Below, piece after piece: positions 46,214-55,610 of a DNA stretch of 64,000 bases. How positions within the stretch are numbered: the first letter of the stretch is position 1; each line of letters opens with the position of its first letter. The stretch is from Nostoc sp. FACHB-280 (GTDB taxonomy: Bacteria; Cyanobacteriota; Cyanobacteriia; Cyanobacteriales; Nostocaceae). The stretch is taken from positions 121,607-185,606 of the forward strand of contig NZ_JACJSD010000011.1 in the NCBI RefSeq assembly GCF_014697615.1. The letters are read 5' to 3'. A model generated the notes under the pieces. It did no database searches, was not told where the DNA came from, and saw nothing but the letters and a program-made list of their open reading frames with translations. The position numbers were made by a program, and so were the translations under genes.

Positions 46214-48031
46214 ATGCAACTAGGCAAAAAAATTCGAGATAAACTGCAAAATACTCTGCGACTTTTGCCGGCATTGCGTCTAGTATGGCAAAGTAGCCCC
46301 CGTTGGACGATCGCCCGTGTCGTTTTACTGACAATTCAAGGTATCTTACCTGTAGTTTCAATTTATCTCTCAAAACTGATTATCGATGCGGTCGCTGCTA
46401 ACTTGAGCCTAGCAGATAAGACCGTAGCATTTCGGAATGTTTTAATATTAATTGCTCTGGCGGGTGGAGTTACTTTATTAACAACCTTGGCTAACTCCTT
46501 AACAGAACTAGTCACCACTGCCCATTCCCAACGGGTAACTGACTATATGCAAGGAATTATTAATGCTAAATCGATTGCGGCTGATTTAGAGTATTACGAA
46601 AATCCCTTATATTACGATACCTTACAAAGAGCGCAACAAGAAGCACCTTATCGACCACCACAAATTCTCAATCGTCTAGCACAAATTGGTCAAAATAGTA
46701 TTTCGTTAGTAGCAATGATTGGTTTGTTGCTAACACTACATTGGGGAATTTTGGGGGTTTTATTTGTCGCTGCTTTGCCTGCAATGTTAGTGCGGATCAA
46801 ATATAGCCGCGTGATGTATGATTGGCAGCGCAAATGGACACCAATGCAACGCCAAGGTTTTTATTTAGCGTGGATGTTGACATCAGACCAATTTGCCAAA
46901 GAAATTCGCTTATTTGATTTAGGTCACTATTTTAGTGATTGGTATCTGCGTATCCGCAGACAAATCTATAAAGAAAGCCTGAAAATTTTCACCAGGCGCT
47001 TTATTGCTAACTTTTTCGCCGAAGCGATCGCTGGAGTTCTCATATTTGCGATTTATGCTTTAATTATCTACCAAGCTATCAATGGTGTTCTGCGTTTGGG
47101 TGATTTAGTGCTTTATTACCAAGCACTCCAACGAGGACAAAACGATATTAAAAGTTTATTAGCCAACGTTTCGGCGCTGTACGAAGATAATTTATTTTTA
47201 GCTAATCTCTACGAGTTTCTCGACCTCCAGCCTAGATTGATTGAGCCGGTAAATCCCAAACCAATACCACGACCAATACAGTCTGGTATTATATTTCATA
47301 ATGTAAGTTTTCAATATTCTACTACCACTCGTCAGGCACTACATAATATTAATTTGAGTATTAAACCAGGAGAAGTAGTAGCACTGGTAGGTGAGAATGG
47401 TTCGGGAAAAACGACTTTAATTAAATTGCTGTGTCGCTTGTATGATCCCTCCTCTGGCTACATCACAATTGATGGTGTTGATATTAAAGATTATCAAATC
47501 TCTGAATTACGCCGCGACATCAGCGTAATTTTTCAAGACTACGCTAAATACAACTTTACCGCCCAAGAAAATATTTGGTTAGCTAATATTGACCTGCCAG
47601 CTAATCGAGATAGTATTATAGCGGCAGCGCGTCGTTCTGGTGCGGATGATGTCATTAGCAAATTACCCAAAGGTTATGACACAATTTTGGGTAAATTGTT
47701 TGACCAAGGAGAAGAATTAAGTATTGGTCAATGGCAAAAAATCGCTTTGGCGCGGGCGTTCTTAAGAGATTCCCAGTTGATCGTTTTAGATGAACCTACC
47801 AGTGCGATGGACCCGAAAGCGGAATATGAAGTGTTTGAAAAATTCCGTCAACTTATCCAAAATCAGGCGGCGATTTTAATTAGTCATCGCTTGTCTACTG
47901 TCAAAATGGCCGATCGCATTTATGTGATGGAAAACGGCACAATTATTGAAAGTGGGACTCATGACGAACTGATCCAAATGGGTAATCGCTACGCCTACCT
48001 ATATGAAACTCAAGCCCAGCAATATCGTTAA
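46214..48031 (+). CDS. ABC exporter with fused membrane and ATPase domains (lasso D)
   Basis: A 605-residue half-transporter expected to export the mature lasso peptides and give self-immunity. The membrane domain (about 1-330) has six hydrophobic segments; the ATPase domain has Walker A GENGSGKTT (about residues 393-401), signature LSIGQWQKIALARAF, Walker B LIVLDEPTSAMD and the switch His in LISHRLSTV. No C39 peptidase domain is present. It begins 33 bp after the kinase-like gene. Confidence 0.88.
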   Translation: MQLGKKIRDKLQNTLRLLPALRLVWQSSPRWTIARVVLLTIQGILPVVSIYLSKLIIDAVAANLSLADKTVAFRNVLILIALAGGVTLLTTLANSLTELVTTAHSQRVTDYMQGIINAKSIAADLEYYENPLYYDTLQRAQQEAPYRPPQILNRLAQIGQNSISLVAMIGLLLTLHWGILGVLFVAALPAMLVRIKYSRVMYDWQRKWTPMQRQGFYLAWMLTSDQFAKEIRLFDLGHYFSDWYLRIRRQIYKESLKIFTRRFIANFFAEAIAGVLIFAIYALIIYQAINGVLRLGDLVLYYQALQRGQNDIKSLLANVSALYEDNLFLANLYEFLDLQPRLIEPVNPKPIPRPIQSGIIFHNVSFQYSTTTRQALHNINLSIKPGEVVALVGENGSGKTTLIKLLCRLYDPSSGYITIDGVDIKDYQISELRRDISVIFQDYAKYNFTAQENIWLANIDLPANRDSIIAAARRSGADDVISKLPKGYDTILGKLFDQGEELSIGQWQKIALARAFLRDSQLIVLDEPTSAMDPKAEYEVFEKFRQLIQNQAAILISHRLSTVKMADRIYVMENGTIIESGTHDELIQMGNRYAYLYETQAQQYR

Positions 48032-48060
48032 TATTAGCAAAATAGACTAAATTACTGGCT

Positions 48061-48312
48061 CTACTCACTAATTGCACGACGCGCGTCTCGGCTCAAGGTC
48101 AGTTCTGTTTCTAGATTGAGAATCTGAGCTTTTGCATTAGCTCGTTCGGTGCGAAGAGTTTCTTGGAGATGTTGCACAGTTTTCTTTAACTGCTCAATTT
48201 TATTTTCTACATCAGTATGGGAAAACGCTTGGATTTGAGGTAAACCCTCACTATCTTGACCAAGAAGACGACATACAGCACCACACGTTGGGCAATTTAT
48301 GACATTTGACAT
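48061..48312 (-). CDS. Small zinc-ribbon-like coiled-coil protein
   Basis: An 83-residue protein beginning MSNVINCPTCGAVCRLLG, whose C-x2-C-x3-C could bind metal, followed by a coiled coil (about 33-78). The ATG at 48312 has AGGAGG 5 bases upstream, which supports both the start and coding. It is 35 bp downstream of the PadR-type regulator gene on the same strand, so the two are probably one operon. Function unknown. Confidence 0.65.
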   Translation of the reverse strand: MSNVINCPTCGAVCRLLGQDSEGLPQIQAFSHTDVENKIEQLKKTVQHLQETLRTERANAKAQILNLETELTLSRDARRAISE

Positions 48313-48347
48313 CACAACCTCCTATCTAATCTAAATTCCTGTTTTAA

Positions 48348-49067
48348 TTACTGTTCAGCGAGCAATTTGTAAATCTCACGCTTGACCTGAACAAGCAATT
48401 CCCGGACTCGATTTGCTTGTTCTAAATTGCCACTGCGAGCAATTTGTACGACTGCATCATTTAACTCTGTTAAAGTTTGGCGCAACTCAATTAATTCCGA
48501 AGGCTTGTTTTCTGCAAAACTGTCATAAGGATTTTTTGAAGGAGATTGCTGTTGGCGATCGCTCAGTAACTGTCTACCACTATCTGTAATTGTGTAGACA
48601 CGTTTACCTTCGACTTGTTCACTAGTCAAATAACCGCCTTCTTCCAACATCTGAAGCGTTGGATAAACTGAACCTGGACTCAGTTTGCGAAAGCCTCCAC
48701 GACGATTTTCTAGCTCTTTAATCAGTTCATAACCATGCTGGGGACGCTCCGACAACAGCCCCAACAGCATAAACTTGATGTCACCGCGACGAGTGCGTGG
48801 CTCATCTCCCCAGTCACCACCAAATGAACCCCGGTGTCCATGTCCATGTCCATGTCGCCCACCCATAGCAAATTGATGGGCAAATCTATGCTGATGACGC
48901 TCCGATAAAAGTCCCAACAGTTTCAATTTGATGTCACCGCGCCGGTTGCGTGGCTCATCACCCAATAAATCTCTGTGTCCACGTCGTCCACCTCCCGAAA
49001 ATTGCTGGGCAAATCCTTCTCCAGCATGGGCTGGTATAGGAAAACGTGAATGAAATTGTCTAAACAT
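48348..49067 (-). CDS. PadR-family regulator with duplicated N-terminal part
   Basis: A 239-residue transcription regulator. The start at 49067 (MFRQFHSRF) has AAGGAG 8 bases upstream. The PadR winged helix is complete in the middle (RRGDIKFMLLGLLSERPQHGYELIKEL, then KLSPGSVYPTLQMLEEGGYL), followed by a helical dimerisation tail. Ahead of it, DEPRNRRGDIKLKLLGLLSERHQHRF repeats the first part of the domain, giving a partial tandem copy separated by a Gly/His-rich stretch (GRHGHGHGHRG). The His-rich linker could bind metal. Two palindromes with CGATATATCG lie 32-76 bp upstream and suggest autoregulation. Confidence 0.85.
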   Translation of the reverse strand: MFRQFHSRFPIPAHAGEGFAQQFSGGGRRGHRDLLGDEPRNRRGDIKLKLLGLLSERHQHRFAHQFAMGGRHGHGHGHRGSFGGDWGDEPRTRRGDIKFMLLGLLSERPQHGYELIKELENRRGGFRKLSPGSVYPTLQMLEEGGYLTSEQVEGKRVYTITDSGRQLLSDRQQQSPSKNPYDSFAENKPSELIELRQTLTELNDAVVQIARSGNLEQANRVRELLVQVKREIYKLLAEQ

Positions 49068-49098
49068 TATGTAACTCCTTGTGTTTGTTTGACGTATC

Positions 49099-49143
49099 AC
49101 GATATATCGTTACTACTAAATAAAATATATTCCGATATATCGG
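49099..49143. promoter_or_regulatory. Twin palindromes CGATATATCG upstream of padR-like gene
   Basis: CGATATATCG at 49099-49108 and TCCGATATATCGGA at 49130-49143 are perfect palindromes with centres about 33 bp apart (three helical turns). They are good operator candidates for the adjacent PadR-type repressor. Confidence 0.65.
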
Positions 49144-49224
49144 ATTTGTCAATAAATAATTTTCAACAGCAGTTGAAGTATAGATATATAGTCAGGGTGC
49201 AGAGGAGACATTATCATCACTTCT

Positions 49225-49262
49225 GCTTGTCTACCTTGTCTCCCCTGTCTCCCTTGTCTACT
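49225..49262. repeat. CCTTGTCTC-type heptad tract
   Basis: Tandem TTGTCTCCC-like units just past the modBC stop; reverse complement of the GACAAGG tracts inside cobN and at 63085-63130. Confidence 0.65.
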
Positions 49263-49272
49263 CAAAAAAATA

Positions 49273-51084
49273 CTAGTTTTCCATCAACATCAAACGCAGA
49301 GGGTCTAAACGCACGTACCAAGGGAAAGGTTTGTCTTTGATATTCACCCATTTCTCTTTAAAGACCTCGGCTTGTAGGTGATAGTCTTGCAGATTATTGG
49401 GGGCATTGTGTAGTTTTAAAAATAATGTCATGCGGTGGGGTGTTTCACTGGTTCGCACCAACCAACAGGGAAAGGTATTAACGGGAGATTCATCTGCGGA
49501 AAAGATGAGGTGATGAGCGCGAATCCCGATGTGAGAGAGTTCATCAGGAATTGGTTGAACAACTTGCAAATGACAACCCCAATCTAGGGCTTGGATTGTT
49601 TGGGTTCCTTGAACAGCAGCACGAGAAAAGTTTTTACATCCAGTTAATTTAGCTACGCTCACACTAGCGGGATGCTCGAAAATTTCATATTTGGAACCGT
49701 GATGAACTGCTTGACCTTGTTCCAAGACTAATAAATTTGGACAAACGCGGTAAGCTTCATCCATGTTATGGGTGACAAATAAAGCCACACCTTGGTAATC
49801 GGCTAGAGTTTCGGTCATCTGTTGTTCTAGTTGACTCCGCAGATGAGTATCGAGGGCGGAAAATGGCTCATCGAGGAGTAATGCTTCTGGCTGACTGGCT
49901 AAGGCTCTGGCTAAGGCTACCCGTTGTTGTTGACCGCCGGAAAGTTGATGGGGATAGCGATCGCCCAATCCTGATAACTGCATCGCTACTAGTTGTTCTT
50001 CGATTTGCAGTCGGACACTTGACGCAGATAAGCCCTTGGGTAAGCCAAAAGCGATGTTTTCCGCCACTGTCATATTTGGAAACAAAGCATAATTTTGGAC
50101 TAAAAAACCAATGTGGCGATCGCGGCTAGGTACATTAATGCCTTTTTCAGAATCAAACAACACCCTACCATTCAAAACTATTCGCCCTCTAGTTGGCGTT
50201 TCGATTCCTGCAATGCAACGCAGAATCATGCTTTTACCTGCGCCGGAACCGCCCAACAAGCCTAGTGGTTGTTCGTTGGTGCTAAAGGAAACTTGCAAAT
50301 GAAAACTGGGCAATTTTTTTTCAATGTCTAAAAATAAACCGATTTCGGAAGTTGGCGCAGACACAGCATAAGACTGAGCGACTCGTCTTTCTGATTTTCT
50401 GGTTCCTGTTTCCTTGCGTCTTCCCTTTTCTTTGACTTCTTGCCAAAAATTTACCGCAATAATCCCCGATAGGGAAATTACCATAATTGCGATCGCCCAA
50501 AACCAAGCTTCATCCATTGCGCCTGCTTCCACCGCAAAATAAATCGCCATTGGAATCGTCTGAGTTTGTCCAGGAATATTCCCAGCCAGCATTAAGGTTG
50601 CACCGAATTCACCCAAAGCACGGGCAAAAGCCAAGGTCGTCGCTGCTACAATTCCCGGTAAGGCTAAAGGTAAACTAATTCGCCAAAAGATTCTAGATTC
50701 ACTTGCACCCAGGGTTCTCGCCACCCGCAGCAGATTACCATCAATTTGTTCAAAAGCACCTAGGGCAGTTTTATACATTAATGGGAAGGAAACCACCGTC
50801 GCTGCGATCGCTGCACCATACCAAGTAAAAACAATCGTGAAATCAAAAGGTTCCATGAATTTCCCCACAGGCCCATTCTTGCCAAAAAATAACAGCAGTA
50901 AAAAACCCACAACTGTTGGTGGCAAAATTAGCGGTGCAACAAAAATACTCTCAATTAAAGATTTAGCCTTACCACGATAACTGAGCATCCAATAAGCCGC
51001 AGCAATGCCCACAAAAAAAGTAATAAATGTTGCCAATAACGCAGTTTTCAGTGATATCCAAAGCGGTGATAAATCCTGTGGCAT
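49273..51084 (-). CDS. modBC: Fused molybdate ABC transporter permease-ATPase
   Basis: A 603-residue fusion. Residues about 1-220 are the ModB permease (start LWISLKTALLATFITFFVG, EAA loop around RVARTLGASESRIFWRISLPLALPG). Residues about 245-603 are the ModC ATPase: Walker A GGSGAGKSM, signature LSGGQQQRVALARAL, Walker B LLLDEPFSALD, switch His in VTHNMDEA, and a C-terminal TOBE/Mop-like domain. Such modBC fusions are known in cyanobacteria. It supplies molybdate for nitrate reductase and nitrogenase. modA lies 364 bp upstream on the same strand. Confidence 0.93.
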   Translation of the reverse strand: MPQDLSPLWISLKTALLATFITFFVGIAAAYWMLSYRGKAKSLIESIFVAPLILPPTVVGFLLLLFFGKNGPVGKFMEPFDFTIVFTWYGAAIAATVVSFPLMYKTALGAFEQIDGNLLRVARTLGASESRIFWRISLPLALPGIVAATTLAFARALGEFGATLMLAGNIPGQTQTIPMAIYFAVEAGAMDEAWFWAIAIMVISLSGIIAVNFWQEVKEKGRRKETGTRKSERRVAQSYAVSAPTSEIGLFLDIEKKLPSFHLQVSFSTNEQPLGLLGGSGAGKSMILRCIAGIETPTRGRIVLNGRVLFDSEKGINVPSRDRHIGFLVQNYALFPNMTVAENIAFGLPKGLSASSVRLQIEEQLVAMQLSGLGDRYPHQLSGGQQQRVALARALASQPEALLLDEPFSALDTHLRSQLEQQMTETLADYQGVALFVTHNMDEAYRVCPNLLVLEQGQAVHHGSKYEIFEHPASVSVAKLTGCKNFSRAAVQGTQTIQALDWGCHLQVVQPIPDELSHIGIRAHHLIFSADESPVNTFPCWLVRTSETPHRMTLFLKLHNAPNNLQDYHLQAEVFKEKWVNIKDKPFPWYVRLDPLRLMLMEN

Positions 51085-51448
51085 ACTCTTAGATAATTAA
51101 ATATTTCCAACTTTTCCCAAGAGATAAGTAGGTAGACACAATTATTTAGAAGACGCATTTCGACTTCGCTCAATGCTCAATCCTTGAGAATAAGAGGGTT
51201 GAGCGCAGTCGAAACCCGGTAATTTTAAGTTAGGTTTAATTTAGTCCTACTACTTAATGGCAATAAACAGTAAACAATATTTTCTTCTTTGATTTATAGC
51301 AGGAGACAGTTAATAGGTGACAGGTGACAGGGTTCAAAGCTTTATTTTGTATAAGTTTCATGATTTATCAATGTCCTAACCAACTTGGCTGCTGCTATAT
51401 TCTAAATCTTGTGGTTGGTGAGCGCAGTCGAGCCACAGCCTTATAAAA
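51085..51448. repeat. modA-modBC gap with REP-like and dispersed repeats
   Basis: Contains an inverted repeat TTTCGACTTCGCTCAA ... TTGAGCGCAGTCGAAA (51157-51172 and 51199-51214), the second copy of the 63-bp dispersed repeat (51337-51400, partner 8776-8838) and a GAGCGCAGTCGAG motif at 51420-51432. No gene is seen. Confidence 0.65.
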
Positions 51449-52267
51449 TCATTTTCCAGCTAACACAAATCCATACTTTTCAAATATATTTCTGGCTTCA
51501 TTATTAATAAATAAAAACTGCTCAAAATCTTTAGCATCATTAATATTTTTACTACTTTTAATCACTGCGATTGGATAGATAATAGGAGAATGAATGTTTT
51601 CTGGGGCAGTGGTTACTACTTTCACTTTTGAGCTACTTTTCGCATCGGAAAGATAAACTAAACCAGCATCAACATTACCGGATTCTACATAATTTAAAGC
51701 TTGGCGTACATCTTTAGCGTAAACAACTTTACCTTTGAGTTTGTCAGCAAGTTTTAACGAAGTCAAAACTTGTTGAGCATAATGTCCCGCAGGTACACTC
51801 TTGGGTTCACCTAAAGCAATTTTCTTAATTTGGGGTGAAGTTAAATCTTGAAAACTTGATATATTTGTAGATTTTTGTGGGGCAATTAATACTAATTGAT
51901 TTTTCAATAAATCCTTCTTAGTACCATCAACTAACAAACCCTTTTTTGCAAGTGCATCTATTTGTTTAGTTGCGGCGGAGATGAAAACATCAACTTTTGC
52001 GCCTTGTTCAATTTGCTGCTGTAAAGCACCCGATGAACCAAAGTTGTAGACTAGGTTTAGACTTGGGTTTGACTGATTGTAAATTGGTTTGATTGCGTCG
52101 AGTGCGTCTTTGAGACTAGCTGCGGCTGAAATAGTTAAAGTTGTGGTTTGGGCTGTTGTACTATTAGTTGTGGCGGATTTAGGCGTATTTGCTTGATTAC
52201 AACCAATAACTAACAGGCAAGCGAAGAATAACCAACAACTAAAAGCTAAAATGCGTTTAAAACTCAT
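51449..52267 (-). CDS. modA: Molybdate-binding lipoprotein
   Basis: A 272-residue periplasmic molybdate/tungstate-binding protein. It has a signal peptide with lipobox LVIGC (Cys23), then TLTISAAASLKDALDAI, the conserved anion-binding start of ModA, and VYNFGSSGALQQQIEQGA and the DVRQALNYVESGNVDAGLVY segment. It feeds the ModBC transporter downstream. Confidence 0.92.
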   Translation of the reverse strand: MSFKRILAFSCWLFFACLLVIGCNQANTPKSATTNSTTAQTTTLTISAAASLKDALDAIKPIYNQSNPSLNLVYNFGSSGALQQQIEQGAKVDVFISAATKQIDALAKKGLLVDGTKKDLLKNQLVLIAPQKSTNISSFQDLTSPQIKKIALGEPKSVPAGHYAQQVLTSLKLADKLKGKVVYAKDVRQALNYVESGNVDAGLVYLSDAKSSSKVKVVTTAPENIHSPIIYPIAVIKSSKNINDAKDFEQFLFINNEARNIFEKYGFVLAGK

Positions 52268-52680
52268 TTCCAGTTTTTAATTCATCTATTATTTACCAAC
52301 CTAACATGGAAAAAGTTGGTAAGTGACACTAAATTATTTAAATACACAAAAAATATTTGATTTCTGAAAACAATCAGAGGGCTTCGTCACCCACCTTGAA
52401 CTCAAGTTCAAGGCTACTTAAGTAGACTAAAAAAGTTGGGGGATATTTTAGTCATCTGAAGATAGCTTTTGCTATGACCAAGGAAATTGAGTTCCTTGCG
52501 GGATATGAGTTTTACCTGAAGTTGACACTAATGCCCACTCCTCACTCCCTACTTCCTGCCTATCGCGCTTGCGCTGCGCTTCTCTGCGAGACGCTTTGCG
52601 AACGCGCACCACACCAGTCAATTCAGAAATCAAACCAGATTTCCATAGCAGATAAAAACTTTAATCTCCCTAGGTTGCAA

Positions 52681-52708
52681 ATAAAAAGCCCCCGGTTTTT
52701 ACCAGGGG
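52681..52708 (-). terminator. Orphan minus-strand terminator 1
   Basis: Stem CCCCGGT / ACC(A)GGGG with one bulge; on the minus strand it is followed by GCTTTTTATTTG. No minus-strand protein gene lies upstream of it, so it may end a small RNA. Confidence 0.55.
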
Positions 52709-52943
52709 TATCTATCTCTATCAGCATCAACCTATTCCTACATAAAAGAGAATCGCACTTATCAGAGTTTATTGCATCCGCATTCATGTAATAATTGCAT
52801 TTTTTTAATTAAAATATTGCATGATAACCTCGGAGTACGGAGTGTAAAGGTTTTTCACACCTACACCATGACACCCTCATACCCCTAAACCTTTCCCCAA
52901 ACCCTTTATTTTTCATCTCACTGCGTCAGTCATTTTAAAGAAA

Positions 52944-52968
52944 AAGGCTTAACAAAACGTTAAGCCTT
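52944..52968 (-). terminator. Orphan minus-strand terminator 2
   Basis: A 10-bp perfect stem AAGGCTTAAC / GTTAAGCCTT with a 5-base loop; on the minus strand it is followed by TTTCTTT. The only gene to the right is on the plus strand. Confidence 0.55.
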
Positions 52969-53132
52969 AAAATGTCCTAGTGCTTAAGCAGACATCCGTG
53001 ATTAATGTAGAAATATTAGCTTGACAGTTCATCTCTCTAAAGGAAGTCATTTTTACTTACAGAAAAAACTTGAGAAAAATTACACATCGCGTTAAGCTTC
53101 CTTAGCGTAACTGCACGCTGTGACATCAGGCG

Positions 53133-55541
53133 ATGACAAATCAAAACTCCCCGGAAATCCCCTCTTACACTTGGAATCGTCCCATCGGTTTAGGCTGGGA
53201 CAAACCTTATACCGTCCGCTACGCCAGCAATCTTGACGATGGCCCTTGGCATGGAATGCCTTTGGGTGGTTTTGGTGCAGGCTGTATTGGGCGTTCTTCG
53301 AGGGGAGATTTTAACCTGTGGCACATCGATGGCGGTGAACATATCTTTAAAAATGTTCCTGCTTGTCAATTCAGTGTGTTTGAGTCGAATGGTACATCTT
53401 CTCAAGCCTATGCTTTATCTACTCAATCACCGGAAGATGCTAGTCTCCAGGCTTGGCAATGGTATCCAGCCAGTAGTGAGTCAACTTCCACAGGGACATA
53501 TCATGCTTTATACCCACGTAGTTGGTTTGTGTATGAAAATGTCTTTCAAGCAGAATTAACTTGTGAGCAGTTTTCGCCAATCTGGGCAAATAATTATCAA
53601 GAAACTAGCTATCCTGTGGCGGTGTTTGTTTGGAAGGCGCATAACCCCAGTAATGCACCAATTACTCTCAGCATTATGTTGACTTGGGAAAATATGGTGG
53701 GCTGGTTTACTAATGCGTTGAAGTCGCCAAAAATCAAAATCCGCGATGATGGTAGCCCAGTTTATGAGTATCAGCCACGCTGGGGTGAAAGTCAGGGAAA
53801 TTACAATCAGGTAGTGGAAAATTCGGAATACTTTGGTTGTTTCTTAGGAAGGGTTGGAATTACTGAACCTTTGCAGGAAGGTGACGGGAGTTGGTGTATT
53901 GCAACGGTGAAACATCCGCAAGTGGAAGTTTTTCACCACAGCAAATGGCATCCTGGAAGTACAGGTGAGGAGGTATGGCAAAGCTTTGCTAGTGATGGTT
54001 CTTTGCCTAATTATCTAGATACAAATCCAGCAGTAGAAAATCAACAATTAGGAAGTGCGATCGCAGTTCGCTTTACTCTCCAACCAGGGGAAACTTTAGA
54101 AATTCCTTTTGTGTTGGCTTGGGATTTGCCTGTAACAGAATTTGCGGCGGGAGTGAATTATTACCGCAGATATACAGATTTCTTTGGTAAAAATGGTAAT
54201 CATGCTTGGGAAATTGCGACTACTGCTTTAGAAAATTATCAAACATGGCGATCGCAAATTCAAAGTTGGCAAGCACCAATTCTCAACCGCGAAGATTTGC
54301 CTGATTGGTTCAAAATGGCCTTATTTAACGAGTTATACGACTTAACTAGCGGTGGTACTCTCTGGAATGCAGCATCAGAACTCGACCCTATCGGCCAGTT
54401 TGCCGTGCTGGAATGTTTAGATTACCGTTGGTATGAAAGTTTAGATGTGCGGTTATACGGTTCCTTTGGGTTGCTGTTGCTGTTCCCCGAATTAGAAAAG
54501 TCTGTGATGCGGGCTTTTGCTAGGGCAATTCCTCAAAGTGATGACCATCAGAGAATTATTGGCTACTACTATACCATTGGCGCAGATACAACCACCGCCG
54601 CCCGTAAGGTTGCAGGTGCAACACCCCACGATTTAGGCGCACCCAATGAACATGTTTGGGAGAAGACGAATTACACCTGTTATCAAGACTGTAATTTGTG
54701 GAAGGATTTAGGCTCTGATTTTGTTTTGCAAGTTTACCGCGATTATTTGCTGACTGGTGCTGATGATATAGAATTTTTGGCAGATTGTTGGGATGCAATT
54801 GTCCAAACTCTCGATTATCTGAAAACTTTCGACAAAGATGGTGATGGTATTCCAGAGAATTCTGGCGCACCAGACCAAACCTTTGATGATTGGCGGTTAC
54901 AGGGTGTGAGTGCTTATTGTGGTGGGTTGTGGTTGGCGGCTTTGGAAGCGGCGATCGCAATTAGTGATATTTTAATAACGAACCGCCAAGGTGTAGAGGG
55001 CGCAGAGAAACAGAAGTCTATCTATGAGAAATGGTTAGCGCAATCTCGTCCTATCTATGAGGAAAAGTTGTGGAACGGGCAGTATTATCGGTTAGATAGT
55101 GGCAGTGGTTCTGCGGTGGTGATGGCAGATCAATTATGTGGGCAATTTTATGCCAGATTATTAGAACTACCAGATATTGTACCGAGCGATCGCGCCCTTT
55201 CTGCTCTCAAGACTGTTTATGATGCTTGTTTCTTGAAGTTCCAAAATGGTGAATTTGGTGCGGCGAATGGTGTACTTCCCGATGGTTCCCCAGAAAACCC
55301 CAAAGCCACCCATCCTTTAGAAGTGTGGACAGGAATCAATTTTGGACTAGCGGCGTTTCTCGTGCAGATGGGAATGCAGGATGAAGCTTTGCGAGTCACA
55401 CAAGCTGTTGTGCAGCAAATTTACAACAACGGCTTGCAATTCCGCACACCAGAAGCTATCACCGCCGCCGGGACTTTCCGCGCCAGTACTTATCTCCGTG
55501 CAATGGCGATTTGGGGTATTTATTTAGTGATGAGTAAATAG
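53133..55541 (+). CDS. GH116-family glucosidase (glucosylceramidase-like)
   Basis: An 802-residue cytosolic glycosidase of family GH116 (beta-glucosidase/non-lysosomal glucosylceramidase type). The N-terminal beta-sandwich begins with PIGLGWDKPY and GMPLGGFGAGCIGRSSRGDF; the catalytic (alpha/alpha)6 barrel has FALLECLDYRWYESLDVRLYGSF-type sequence (nucleophile region around ECLDY), KTFDKDGDGIPENSGAPDQTFDDW (acid/base Asp near TFDDW) and a terminal TPEAI--AGTFRASTYLRAMAIWGI. No signal peptide is visible. It stands alone and is followed by a terminator. Physiological substrate unknown. Confidence 0.9.
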   Translation: MTNQNSPEIPSYTWNRPIGLGWDKPYTVRYASNLDDGPWHGMPLGGFGAGCIGRSSRGDFNLWHIDGGEHIFKNVPACQFSVFESNGTSSQAYALSTQSPEDASLQAWQWYPASSESTSTGTYHALYPRSWFVYENVFQAELTCEQFSPIWANNYQETSYPVAVFVWKAHNPSNAPITLSIMLTWENMVGWFTNALKSPKIKIRDDGSPVYEYQPRWGESQGNYNQVVENSEYFGCFLGRVGITEPLQEGDGSWCIATVKHPQVEVFHHSKWHPGSTGEEVWQSFASDGSLPNYLDTNPAVENQQLGSAIAVRFTLQPGETLEIPFVLAWDLPVTEFAAGVNYYRRYTDFFGKNGNHAWEIATTALENYQTWRSQIQSWQAPILNREDLPDWFKMALFNELYDLTSGGTLWNAASELDPIGQFAVLECLDYRWYESLDVRLYGSFGLLLLFPELEKSVMRAFARAIPQSDDHQRIIGYYYTIGADTTTAARKVAGATPHDLGAPNEHVWEKTNYTCYQDCNLWKDLGSDFVLQVYRDYLLTGADDIEFLADCWDAIVQTLDYLKTFDKDGDGIPENSGAPDQTFDDWRLQGVSAYCGGLWLAALEAAIAISDILITNRQGVEGAEKQKSIYEKWLAQSRPIYEEKLWNGQYYRLDSGSGSAVVMADQLCGQFYARLLELPDIVPSDRALSALKTVYDACFLKFQNGEFGAANGVLPDGSPENPKATHPLEVWTGINFGLAAFLVQMGMQDEALRVTQAVVQQIYNNGLQFRTPEAITAAGTFRASTYLRAMAIWGIYLVMSK

Positions 55542-55571
55542 TAAATAAGATTTAGATTGGTTCTGAGGCTG

Positions 55572-55610
55572 AAGCTTGGAGTTCTGAAAAAGTAACTCCG
55601 AGCTTTTTTT
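55572..55610 (+). terminator. Rho-independent terminator after the GH116 gene
   Basis: Stem AAGCTTGGAGTT / AACTCCGAGCTT (one wobble), loop about 10 bases, followed by TTTTTT; 31 bp past the stop. Confidence 0.85.

Larger units (their letters stand above)
52268..53132. other. Gap between modA and GH116 gene
   Basis: About 865 bp without a credible gene. Contents: a palindrome CCTTGAACT/AAGTTCAAGG (52397-52416), a GC-rich REP-like patch (52561-52610) and two minus-strand terminator-like hairpins (52681-52708 and 52944-52968) that belong to no annotated gene. Confidence 0.55.

Noticed and set aside
52474..52791. Plus-strand open frame of 105 codons
   Set aside because: It runs through a GC-rich dispersed repeat and an inverted minus-strand terminator; no ribosome-binding site or family resemblance.
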